From assembly GCA_001577215.1 (NCBI GenBank), contig LSCC01000027.1, positions 1 to 16,907 of the forward strand: a stretch of 16,907 bases of DNA. The letters run 5' to 3'. The stretch's first letter is position 1. Each line of letters opens with the position of its first letter. This document shows, one piece after another, positions 7,797 to 14,993 of this stretch. Under the pieces are notes generated by a model that did not search any database, was not told where the DNA came from, and saw only the letters and a list, made by a program, of their open reading frames with translations. The position numbers were made by a program, and so were the translations under genes. Source of the stretch: Fidelibacterota bacterium TCS52 (GTDB lineage Bacteria; Fidelibacterota; Fidelibacteria; Fidelibacterales; Fidelibacteraceae).

Positions 7797-8990
7797 TCAG
7801 TGATATCTTTTCTTAACAAATTCTCTAATTTTCCCGTAAGCTTCTTCTAATATTTTTTCATTTGGTAAGAATACGATTCTTAAATGTTTTGTATTCGGTT
7901 TTTGACCAAATCCTGAGCCGTGAACCGTAACTACTCCTTTTTTTCTGATCAAATCTGAAACAAATTCTTCATCATCTTCAGGAATATGTAATGAAGGAAA
8001 GGCATAAAAAGCACCTTGTGGAACTGTACAAGAAATTTCATCAAGATCGTTCAGCATTGAAACTGTTAAGTCCCTTCTAATTTTTAATATATTTTTCATC
8101 TCAATAAGATGATCTTGCGGACCATCGAGTGCGGGTTTGATTGCATACTGCATTGGGTGATTGGCACATAAACGCGAGCGAACCATTTTATTCACACCCG
8201 AAATGTAATCTTTGGTTAATTCATCCGGACCGCTGTAAATTGCCCAGCCAATTCTGAATCCTGGAACAATATAAGATTTTGACAACCCGTTGAATGTAAC
8301 GATAGGAATTTCATCTGTTAAAGAAGCTAAAGAAGTATATTTAGTATCATCAAGAATAATTTTATCATAAATTTCATCGCTGAAAATTACTAAGTTGTAT
8401 TTTTTTGCAAGTTCAATTATTTCAAGCAAAGTTTCTTTTGGATAAACTGCCCCGGTTGGATTATTTGGATTTATTATCACTATTCCTTTTGTGCGTTTAT
8501 TTATCCGTTTTTCAATATCCTCAATATTCAGATTCCAATTATCGTCTTCATTAAGATAATATGGATTCACCTCAGCTTCTAATTTTCCCAAAATTGCTGA
8601 ATAGAGCGGATAACTTGGAAATGGTAATAAAATATTATCTTTTGAGTTACATAATCCTGTTATTGATAATTCGATTCCTTCACTTGCACCTGTGGTAATA
8701 ATTATATCTTTGATATTTTTTATTTTTGATCTTTCTGCCTGTCTTTTGATCGCATCGCGTGCATCTTCAATTCCAGATGCAGGAGAATATCCGTTTAAAT
8801 TATTTTGCATTGCCTTTGCAACCGCATCTGTCATGTGTTTGGGAGGAGCGAAGTCGTATTTATTTGGGTCTCCAATATTTAAATAATGCATTTTTTTCCC
8901 GGTTGCTTTTATTTCATTTGCTAAAGCCACAACTTCTCTAATTGCATAATGAATATTTTTTACTCTTTCTGCAGGTTTAATTGGGATCAT
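7797..8990 (-). CDS. Class I/II PLP-dependent aminotransferase, alanine aminotransferase-like
   Basis: Cytoplasmic pyridoxal-phosphate enzyme that moves amino groups between amino acids and 2-oxo acids. Its closest recognisable relatives are archaeal-type alanine aminotransferases: LNIGDPNKYDFAPPKHM near residues 37-53 and VHGSGFG near the C-terminus match that group well. Catalytic features are intact: PNNPTG (175-180) with the PLP-contacting Asn, D205 in SDEIYD, the Schiff-base lysine K238 in NGLSKSY, R246 in GFRIGW, and the carboxylate-binding Arg in KHLRIVF. The 397-residue length is normal. A GGAG Shine-Dalgarno sits eight bases before the ATG. It is divergent from recA across a 208-bp AT-rich gap in which a TTGAAA/TATATT pair (9066-9061 and 9044-9039 on this strand, 16-bp spacer) is a weak promoter candidate. 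The aminotransferase fold is certain; alanine/glutamate preference is probable only. Confidence 0.92.
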   Translation of the reverse strand: MIPIKPAERVKNIHYAIREVVALANEIKATGKKMHYLNIGDPNKYDFAPPKHMTDAVAKAMQNNLNGYSPASGIEDARDAIKRQAERSKIKNIKDIIITTGASEGIELSITGLCNSKDNILLPFPSYPLYSAILGKLEAEVNPYYLNEDDNWNLNIEDIEKRINKRTKGIVIINPNNPTGAVYPKETLLEIIELAKKYNLVIFSDEIYDKIILDDTKYTSLASLTDEIPIVTFNGLSKSYIVPGFRIGWAIYSGPDELTKDYISGVNKMVRSRLCANHPMQYAIKPALDGPQDHLIEMKNILKIRRDLTVSMLNDLDEISCTVPQGAFYAFPSLHIPEDDEEFVSDLIRKKGVVTVHGSGFGQKPNTKHLRIVFLPNEKILEEAYGKIREFVKKRYH

Positions 8991-9198
8991 TTTAAATTCT
9001 CCATTTTAATTGTTAATTACAAAATCACATATATAAATAATATATATTATTTATAATAATTTTCAAATTATATTATTATTTTTTTGTGGAAGATGTAAGT
9101 AGGAAACGATAGAAAAAATAATTATTTAAATCTTTTTATTTCCAAAAACAATTATGTATATTTTATAATTAAAAGTATAAAAAAATAGAGAGGACAAA

Positions 9199-10242
9199 AT
9201 GGCTAATCAAGATAAAGAAAAAACATTAGATATGGCAATGTCTCAAATTCAAAAGCAATTTGGAAAAGGGGCAATTATGCGATTAGGTGATAAAGCGATA
9301 CCTTCTAAAATTGGTACAATTTCTACAGGTTCTTTAAGTTTAGATATTGCAATTGGAATTGGTGGAATTCCTAAAGGAAGAATAACAGAAATTTATGGTC
9401 CGGAATCATCGGGAAAAACCACACTTGCTTTACATTGCATAGCAGAAGCGCAAAAATCAGGTGGAAATGCCGCTTTCATTGATGCTGAACATGCTTTGGA
9501 TATAAATTATGCTAAAAACTTAGGTGTAAATATTAACGATTTACTGGTTTCTCAACCTGGTTCTGGGGAAGAAGCATTGGAAATAACTGAGACATTAGTG
9601 AGAAGTAATGCAATTGATATAATTATTATTGATTCTGTCGCTGCTTTGACACCAAAATCTGAAATTGAAGGAAATATGGGTGATAGCCAAATGGGAGTTC
9701 AGGCACGATTAATGAGTCAGGCATTAAGAAAATTGACTGGAGCAGTTAGTAAATCAAATATTGCTGTCGTTTTTATAAATCAAATAAGGATGAAAATTGG
9801 AGTTGTATTCGGTAATCCTGAGACTACTAGTGGTGGTAGAGCATTAAAATTTTATACAAGTTTAAGATTAGAAATTCGAAGAGTTACTTCAATAAAAGAT
9901 GGTTCTGATGTATTGGGAAATAGGACTCGTGTAAAAGTTGTGAAAAATAAAGTCGCACCACCATTTAAAAAAACGGAATTTGATATAATGTATGGAAAAG
10001 GAATTAGTTATACAGGTGATGTTTTAGATTTAGCTGTTACTTTGGATATTGTGGATAAATCAGGATCATGGTATAGTTACGAAAAAGAACGAATTGGTCA
10101 GGGGAGAGAAAACACAAAAACATTTTTAGATGAAAATAAAGATATTTTAAATGAAATTGCTAATGAAGTTCAATCGGCATTGGGACTGGAAGTTAGCGAG
10201 AAGAAAAAGAAAAACAGAGACGATATAAAAGAAAAAAAATAA
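9199..10242 (+). CDS. recA: RecA recombinase
   Basis: ATP-dependent DNA strand-exchange protein for homologous recombination and the SOS co-protease function. The 347 residues contain the Walker A motif GPESSGKT (67-74), Walker B IDIIIIDSVAAL, the L1 region GDSQMGVQARLMSQALRKL and the L2 region INQIRMKIGVVFGNPETTSGG, all intact. No intein is present. The C-terminal tail is lysine-rich (EKKKKNRDDIKEKK) rather than the acidic tail of the Escherichia coli protein. The start is supported by GAGAGGA 6-7 bases before the ATG. A TATAAT at 9164-9169 lies about 30 bp before the start but lacks a convincing -35. No LexA-type palindrome (CTGT-N8-ACAG or GAAC-N4-GTTC) is visible upstream, so SOS control by those boxes is not supported. 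recX follows after 18 bp. Confidence 0.98.
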   Translation: MANQDKEKTLDMAMSQIQKQFGKGAIMRLGDKAIPSKIGTISTGSLSLDIAIGIGGIPKGRITEIYGPESSGKTTLALHCIAEAQKSGGNAAFIDAEHALDINYAKNLGVNINDLLVSQPGSGEEALEITETLVRSNAIDIIIIDSVAALTPKSEIEGNMGDSQMGVQARLMSQALRKLTGAVSKSNIAVVFINQIRMKIGVVFGNPETTSGGRALKFYTSLRLEIRRVTSIKDGSDVLGNRTRVKVVKNKVAPPFKKTEFDIMYGKGISYTGDVLDLAVTLDIVDKSGSWYSYEKERIGQGRENTKTFLDENKDILNEIANEVQSALGLEVSEKKKKNRDDIKEKK

Positions 10243-10260
10243 ATACGCAATTCTTCATTA

Positions 10261-10884
10261 ATGAATAAGATATCTAAAATACATTATCATAAAAAAAATT
10301 CGAATATTTGTGACATTCATTTTTCAAATAACAAAAAAATCACATTAGATAATAGTTATATTGATAAATATTCTCTTGCTGAAGGCAGTGAGATTACTGA
10401 TAAACAGTTAGAAAAAATAATTTCTGAAAACGAGTATGATAGAGCAAAAGAGAAGTCATTTTTTTTATTGACATATCGTGATCATAGTGTGAATGAATTA
10501 AAATTAAAGTTAAAAAAACGAGATTTTGATAAAAAAGTAATTGATAAAACAATTGAATACTTGTTAGAGAATGGATATTTGGACGATAATAAATTTGGTA
10601 AAATGTATTTAAATAAATTATTAAATAATAAAAAATCCGGTATGATGATAATAAGGAAGAAATTGTATCAAAAAGGATTATCTAGAGATTTGATAGACAA
10701 TTTACTTGATAATTTAGATGATGATATTTTTCTAAGTAATTGTTTATTTCATTTAAATAAAAAGAAAATATTATTGAAAAAAATACACGATAAAAGTTTT
10801 AAAAACAAGTTGTATAATTATTTAAGCAGAAAAGGATTTCGTTATGAAATAATCCTTAATTCGTTTAATAATGAAAATATTTAG
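10261..10884 (+). CDS. recX: RecX regulatory protein
   Basis: Modulator of RecA filament activity. The 207-residue protein has the family's three-helix repeat organisation. The first core repeat is about AKEKSFFLLTYRDHSVNELK with KLKKRDFDKKVIDKTIEYL, followed by the conserved ENGYLDDNKFGKMYLN stretch. A second repeat follows around KSGMMIIRKKLYQKGLSRDL. The third repeat is weaker and lysine-rich. It lies 18 bp downstream of recA on the same strand, the standard arrangement. There is no recognisable Shine-Dalgarno before the ATG, so its translation may depend on ribosomes finishing recA. The family call rests on both sequence pattern and position. Confidence 0.92.
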   Translation: MNKISKIHYHKKNSNICDIHFSNNKKITLDNSYIDKYSLAEGSEITDKQLEKIISENEYDRAKEKSFFLLTYRDHSVNELKLKLKKRDFDKKVIDKTIEYLLENGYLDDNKFGKMYLNKLLNNKKSGMMIIRKKLYQKGLSRDLIDNLLDNLDDDIFLSNCLFHLNKKKILLKKIHDKSFKNKLYNYLSRKGFRYEIILNSFNNENI

Positions 10885-10891
10885 AAATTTG

Positions 10892-10920
10892 TTGATATAA
10901 TAGAAAAATATTATTATAAT
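10892..10920 (+). promoter_or_regulatory. Near-consensus sigma70-type promoter for gap
   Basis: TTGATA (10892-10897) and a perfect TATAAT (10915-10920) are separated by exactly 17 bp, placing transcription start near 10927 and leaving a leader of about 30 bases before the gap start codon. It begins just past the recX stop, so gap is likely transcribed independently of recA-recX. Confidence 0.75.
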
Positions 10921-10957
10921 TCGGCTTAGTTAAAAGAAAAATAAAAGGAGAAATGTA

Positions 10958-11959
10958 ATGAAAATTAAAGTAGGAATTAACGGATTTGGAAGAATAGGAA
11001 GATTGGTATTCCGTGAAATGGCTAAAAGAGAAGAATTTGAAGTAATAGCACTTAATGATTTGACAGATTCAAAATCATTATCGCATTTATTAAAATACGA
11101 TTCAGTGCACGGTAAATATTCTGGTGAAGTTTCATATAATGAAAATTCTATTATCGTTGATGGAAAAGAAATTAAAGTATTAGCAGAAAAAGACCCTGCT
11201 GATCTACCTTGGAAAGATCTTGGCGTTGAATATGTGGTAGAGGCAACTGGTTTATTCAGAAAAAGAGCACAAATAGAAAAACATTTGGAAGCAGGTGCTA
11301 AAAAAGTTGTTTTAACTGTACCGGCAAAAGATGAAATTGACAGAACGATTGTTCTCGGTGTAAACGATGAAATATTGAAAGCAGAAGATAAAATCGTATC
11401 AAATGCTTCATGTACAACAAATTGCCTTGCTCCGGTAGCAAAAGTATTGAATGACGAATTCGGCATTAAAAATGGATTAATGACAACTACTCACGCATAT
11501 ACAAATGATCAAAATACACTTGATGGACCTCATAAAAAAGATCTTCGTAGAGCAAGAACAGCAGCAGTATCAATTATTCCAACAACAACCGGCGCCGCAA
11601 AAGCAACTGGAAAAGTAATTCCCGAACTAAATGGAAAATTAGATGGAATGGCAATGAGAGTTCCTACTCCTGATGGTTCTGTTGTTGATCTAACCGTAGA
11701 AGTTGAAAAAGATGTTACTGTTGAAAAAGTAAATGCTGCAATGAAAAAAGCATCTGAAGGTTCAATGAAAGGAATATTAGAATATTTAATTGATCCTGTA
11801 GTTTCAATTGATATCGTTGGTAATTCTCATTCATCAATATTCGACTCTTTATTAACTATGGTAAGTGGAAATATAGTGAAAATTATAAGTTGGTACGATA
11901 ACGAATGGAGTTATAGTGTTCGCGTTGTTGATCTGTTAGAAAAAATGGCTAAAATGTAA
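10958..11959 (+). CDS. gap: Glyceraldehyde-3-phosphate dehydrogenase, NAD-dependent type
   Basis: Glycolytic/gluconeogenic enzyme converting glyceraldehyde 3-phosphate, NAD+ and phosphate to 1,3-bisphosphoglycerate in the cytoplasm. The 333-residue chain begins with the NAD-binding fold KVGINGFGRIGRLVFRE. The acidic residue at the end of strand 2 in ALNDLTD fits NAD rather than NADP use. The catalytic block SNASCTTNCLAPVAKVL has C152 as nucleophile, the catalytic histidine lies in TTTHAYTNDQN, and the C-terminal WYDNEWSYSVRVVDL is intact. A strong AAGGAG Shine-Dalgarno lies 7 bases before the ATG, and codons look more optimised than in neighbours (fewer rare forms, more GC), consistent with high expression. 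It forms a single-gene unit between a strong promoter and a strong terminator. Confidence 0.98.
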   Translation: MKIKVGINGFGRIGRLVFREMAKREEFEVIALNDLTDSKSLSHLLKYDSVHGKYSGEVSYNENSIIVDGKEIKVLAEKDPADLPWKDLGVEYVVEATGLFRKRAQIEKHLEAGAKKVVLTVPAKDEIDRTIVLGVNDEILKAEDKIVSNASCTTNCLAPVAKVLNDEFGIKNGLMTTTHAYTNDQNTLDGPHKKDLRRARTAAVSIIPTTTGAAKATGKVIPELNGKLDGMAMRVPTPDGSVVDLTVEVEKDVTVEKVNAAMKKASEGSMKGILEYLIDPVVSIDIVGNSHSSIFDSLLTMVSGNIVKIISWYDNEWSYSVRVVDLLEKMAKM

Positions 11960-11980
11960 TTAGCAACCAAAATTATATTT

Positions 11981-12015
11981 AAAAGAGACAACAATTTTGT
12001 TGTCTCTTTTTTTTT
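11981..12015 (+). terminator. Rho-independent terminator after gap
   Basis: AAAAGAGACAACA pairs with TGTTGTCTCTTTT as a 13-bp hairpin with a four-base loop, followed by a T-run ending at 12015. It is 21 bp after the gap stop and isolates gap from the downstream riboswitch unit. It is the only convincing intrinsic terminator in the window. Confidence 0.92.
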
Positions 12016-12138
12016 ATATATAATCTTAAATGAAATTTATAAATAAAATGAATGAGATTGGTAGGTAACTTTGAGGTTCTGGGTTTGTTGAACTTTAATT
12101 TAAAAACAAATAGGATTCAAAATAAATCTGGAATTTTC

Positions 12139-12167
12139 TTGACAAAACAACATGTGATTAATATAAT
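12139..12167 (+). promoter_or_regulatory. Consensus sigma70-type promoter for the riboswitch/TonB receptor unit
   Basis: Perfect TTGACA (12139-12144) and perfect TATAAT (12162-12167) are separated by 17 bp. Expected transcription start is near 12174, a few bases before the TPP aptamer, so the leader consists almost only of the riboswitch. Confidence 0.85.
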
Positions 12168-12179
12168 ATATATATGAAA

Positions 12180-12257
12180 TTTTGGGGGTGTCGATCAATA
12201 AATCGACTGAGATAAAACCCTTAGAACCTGAAACGGGTAATACCGACGGAGGAAAAA
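12180..12257 (+). promoter_or_regulatory. TPP (THI-box) riboswitch
   Basis: The conserved TPP aptamer elements appear in order. GGGGGTG (12184-12190) is followed by a P3 hairpin GTCGAT/ATCGAC (12190-12195 with 12202-12207), then the pyrimidine-binding core CTGAGA (12207-12212). ACCC (12217-12220) pairs with GGGT at 12186-12189. AACCTGA (12225-12231) and CGGGTAATACCG (12234-12245) follow, and the closing CGGAGG ends at 12252. The P3 stem is short, with no extra P3a arm. The last conserved segment contains the GGAGG Shine-Dalgarno of the downstream gene, five bases before its ATG at 12258, and the A-run after it can pair with TTTT at the 5' end as P1. Control by hiding the ribosome site when TPP is bound is therefore the likely mechanism. 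No separate terminator hairpin fits between aptamer and start. Confidence 0.96.
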
Positions 12258-14777
12258 ATGAAAAAACAAAAAAACAAATTAAACATTAATTCAACCAAAA
12301 GTCCATTATTTACAGTTTTTATAAAGTTAATAATTACTTTTTGTATTATGATTTCTTTTCTATTTGGTGATAATTATTTTGTTAACGGATTAGTAAAAAA
12401 TAAAATCACAAATGAGTCAATTGTTGGAGTAAATGTACAAGTAAATGATGATTCAATTGGAACTACTACTGATAAATTTGGATATTTTCGTTTAAAGATT
12501 AAGAAATTACCAGTAAAGTTAAAAATCTCGCATATTGGATATAAGAATAAAATTATAGTTGTTAAAAAGGTGCAAAATTTAATTCTATTAAAACCTTCAG
12601 TTTTAACAAGTGAAGAAATTTTAGTCACGGCATCAAGAGCAACAGAAGGGAAGACACCAATTGCTATTACTCAATTAAATAAAGGTGAAATAAATAGTAA
12701 ACATTCACATCAGGATTTACCAATGATGTTAAATGATACTCCCGGAACATTTTCATATTCCGATGCCGGTAATGGTGTTGGTTATTCTTATTTGAAAATT
12801 CGTGGTTTTTCACAAAATAGAATAAGTATTTTGATAAATGGAATTCCATTAAATGATCCAGAATCACATTCTGTTTATTGGGTGGACCATGGCGATATTG
12901 CTTCGTCAGTAAGTGATATACAAATACAAAGGGGAGTTGCAAATTCTCTTTATGGTTCAGCTGCTTTTGGAGGAAGTGTCAATTTAACAACTAATTATTA
13001 TAAAATGGAAGAAGGATTTACAAGTATTTTTGGATATGGAAATTATTGTGATAAGAATATGCTAAATTTATCGAGCAACAAATATTCTTTTCATTTTGTA
13101 GAAAAACCTGAAAATATTAAAAATTTTGTGGTGTTCGGTAGATATAGTAATTTGTCGAGCAATGGATATAGAAAGGGCAGTGGTACTGAACAAGATTCAT
13201 ATCAATTTGCACTTGAAAAAAATAGTGAAAAAAGCAGAACACAATTTGAAATTATTTACGGATTTGAAAAAACAATGTTTTCATGGGATGGAGTAATTCC
13301 ATATTATGGTTATGATTTGAGTGACAGAAGCGATAGAAGATATAATTATTATGCGGATCCTGAATATAATAGTGGATTTAATGATGTGAATAAAGATGTT
13401 TTTACTCAATCAATTATCTCATTACAGCATAGTCATAAAATTAAGAATAATGGACTTATGAATATTACGCTATATAAGGTGTCGGGTGATGGATATTATG
13501 AGCAATTTAAAGGTAATAAAAGCGTCGTAGAATATAATTTAAATGAATTAATGGCTGATACAAGTGTAGAAGAAGTGGATTTGATTCGTAGAAAATGGTT
13601 AAAAAATGGTTATTATGGGACTGTTTATCATTATTCACATAATTTAAATTTTGGACAAATAACAATTGGAGGTGACTATAGAAATTATTCAGCGGATCAT
13701 TTTGGTAAAGTTTTACAAGCAGAAAATATAAATTTTATATCAGACGATCATTTCTATTATTCAGATGAAAGTAAAAAAATAAGTTTTTCATTTTATATTC
13801 ATTCAATAATTGAAATTACTGATAATTTATTAACAATGGTTGATTTAAAATATTTGGGGCATCGTTATGAATTTGATCAGGATGTAATTGGAGCTTTTTC
13901 TAACGGATATGAATATAAATTAAAATATGATTTTTTTGATCCACATTTTGGGATAAGATATAATTTTTCAAATGATCTATCTATTTTTGGTAATATTTCT
14001 ACTGCTCATCGTGAACCTTCAAATGGCGATATTTATGATCATGATGAACCGGATATGGAACCAGCTGTAAAAAATATTGAAAATGAATATGCAACTCCAA
14101 AAGTTAAAGAAGAATTTTTAATTGATTCTGAATTTGGTGTTCAATATAACGATAAAAACATAAGTGCATCATTAAATTTATTTAGAATGCAATTTAAAAA
14201 TGAATTAGTTCCTGTTGAATATCGGTATAATGAAGGGAGCACAGAAGCATTACACGGAAATGCTGACAAAAGTATTCATCAAGGTCTCGAGTTTTCGTTA
14301 ATAAGCAAATTTGGTGAACATTTAAAATTTAATAGTAATTTTTCTTATTCAGACAATTATTTTGTAGAGTATTTTGGAGATTCACTTGGTTGGGGCGGTT
14401 ATGGAGGAATTGCGGATTATTCAAATAAAACAATTCCTGCATATCCTGCAATTCAATATAATGGTAAAATAACTTACAAATACAAAATAGCTAAAATATG
14501 GTTTGATTATAGCCATGTTGGTAAACAATATATTGATTTTAACAATACGAAATCTGCTTCAATCAGCAAATATAATTTATTTAATATTGGAACAAGAATA
14601 GAATTTGAAAATATTTTAGGATTTGAAACTGTTATTGATTTTAGAATTAATAATCTTTTTGACACACTTTATGAAACTTTCGGATATAATTATTATAGTG
14701 ATAAAAATACAAGAATAGATGTTTATTGGCCTGCTGCAGTTAGAAGTTATTATTTAACTATTAAAATTAAAATTTAA
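12258..14777 (+). CDS. TonB-dependent outer-membrane receptor, TPP-riboswitch controlled (probable thiamin-compound uptake)
   Basis: Outer-membrane beta-barrel that would import a scarce ligand using TonB energy. The 839 residues start with a basic N-terminus and a hydrophobic signal segment (about 18-36). A carboxypeptidase-regulatory-like domain follows (about 41-112, with GTTTDKFGYFRLKI and ISHIGYKNK). Next is a TonB-box-like EEILVTASRA (119-128) and the plug, with YLKIRGFSQNRISILINGIP, LNDPESHSVYWVD and RGVANSLYGSAAFGGSVNL (up to about 243). The rest is an aromatic, asparagine-rich barrel with typical repeats such as FGIRYNFSNDLSIFGNISTAHREPS and NLFDTLYETFGYNYYSDK, ending YYLTIKIKI. The signal segment starts late, leaving an unusually long basic leader of about 17 residues; a later start is not indicated because the Shine-Dalgarno fits this ATG. 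Direct TPP control implies thiamin, its phosphate or a precursor as ligand. No thiamin inner-membrane transporter or biosynthesis gene lies nearby. Confidence 0.93.
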   Translation: MKKQKNKLNINSTKSPLFTVFIKLIITFCIMISFLFGDNYFVNGLVKNKITNESIVGVNVQVNDDSIGTTTDKFGYFRLKIKKLPVKLKISHIGYKNKIIVVKKVQNLILLKPSVLTSEEILVTASRATEGKTPIAITQLNKGEINSKHSHQDLPMMLNDTPGTFSYSDAGNGVGYSYLKIRGFSQNRISILINGIPLNDPESHSVYWVDHGDIASSVSDIQIQRGVANSLYGSAAFGGSVNLTTNYYKMEEGFTSIFGYGNYCDKNMLNLSSNKYSFHFVEKPENIKNFVVFGRYSNLSSNGYRKGSGTEQDSYQFALEKNSEKSRTQFEIIYGFEKTMFSWDGVIPYYGYDLSDRSDRRYNYYADPEYNSGFNDVNKDVFTQSIISLQHSHKIKNNGLMNITLYKVSGDGYYEQFKGNKSVVEYNLNELMADTSVEEVDLIRRKWLKNGYYGTVYHYSHNLNFGQITIGGDYRNYSADHFGKVLQAENINFISDDHFYYSDESKKISFSFYIHSIIEITDNLLTMVDLKYLGHRYEFDQDVIGAFSNGYEYKLKYDFFDPHFGIRYNFSNDLSIFGNISTAHREPSNGDIYDHDEPDMEPAVKNIENEYATPKVKEEFLIDSEFGVQYNDKNISASLNLFRMQFKNELVPVEYRYNEGSTEALHGNADKSIHQGLEFSLISKFGEHLKFNSNFSYSDNYFVEYFGDSLGWGGYGGIADYSNKTIPAYPAIQYNGKITYKYKIAKIWFDYSHVGKQYIDFNNTKSASISKYNLFNIGTRIEFENILGFETVIDFRINNLFDTLYETFGYNYYSDKNTRIDVYWPAAVRSYYLTIKIKI

Positions 14778-14800
14778 AACTGTTTAACTAAATTTGTTAG

Positions 14801-14873
14801 TGGAGAATAACGGGCTCGAACCGTTGACCCCCTCGATGCCATCGAGATGCTCTCCCAACTGAGCTAATTCCCC
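14801..14873 (-). tRNA. tRNA-Ala (anticodon GGC)
   Basis: On the minus strand the acceptor stem GGGGAAT/ATTCTCC contains the G3:U70 wobble pair that marks alanine tRNAs. The D arm is AGCTCAGTTGGGAGAGC, the anticodon stem TCTCG/CGAGG encloses loop ATGGCAT (anticodon GGC), and the T arm AACGG-TTCGAGC-CCGTT is regular. The discriminator is A, followed by CTAA, so CCA is not encoded. It sits 120 bp downstream of the HU/LysM gene on the same strand and converges with the TonB receptor gene, whose stop is 23 bp away. Confidence 0.97.
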
Positions 14874-14893
14874 AATTTATTCTAAATTATCAT

Positions 14894-14963
14894 TTATTTT
14901 TTTTCAATGGTAGCGCTAAATTTTTTTGCTATTCTTCTCAACATTAATTTTCTCTACCACAAT
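14894..14963 (-). pseudogene. Decayed duplicate of the 3' end of the adjacent HU-LysM gene
   Basis: On the minus strand, bases 14938-14894 translate as RIAKKFSATIEKK followed by TAA, closely matching the C-terminal RIAKRFNTTVEKNKK of the gene ending at 14994. At DNA level 14894-14935 aligns with 15001-15041 at about 33 identities in 41 columns by hand, with one gap. Further upstream, TGTGGTAGAGAAAA (around 14962-14949) matches TGTGGTAATGAAAA of the intact gene, but a deletion of several bases breaks the frame in between. The differences in the tail segment are largely conservative at protein level, suggesting this was once coding, either a lost paralogous gene or an old tandem duplication. 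No start, promoter or longer reading frame remains. Confidence 0.65.
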
Positions 14964-14993
14964 ATTTCCTTGGATTTATATTTGTAGTTAGAA

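Noticed and set aside
9001..9198. Possible SOS (LexA) operator upstream of recA
   Set aside because: Neither CTGT-N8-ACAG nor GAAC-N4-GTTC is present; only AT-rich sequence with a TATAAT at 9164-9169 and a good Shine-Dalgarno. Lineages with a different LexA box cannot be excluded.
10930..11466. Long open frame on the minus strand opposite gap (178 codons)
   Set aside because: It lies entirely opposite the well-supported gap gene and its leader, has a serine/threonine/phenylalanine-rich composition typical of an antisense shadow, and shows no ribosome-binding site or family motif.
12016..12138. Possible small RNA or peptide between the gap terminator and the next promoter
   Set aside because: No reading frame with a ribosome site, no stable hairpin and no recognisable motif; it looks like plain spacer.
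12667..12942. Open frame opposite the TonB receptor plug region
   Set aside because: Histidine- and tyrosine-rich antisense translation of the conserved plug; no start signal and no independent support.
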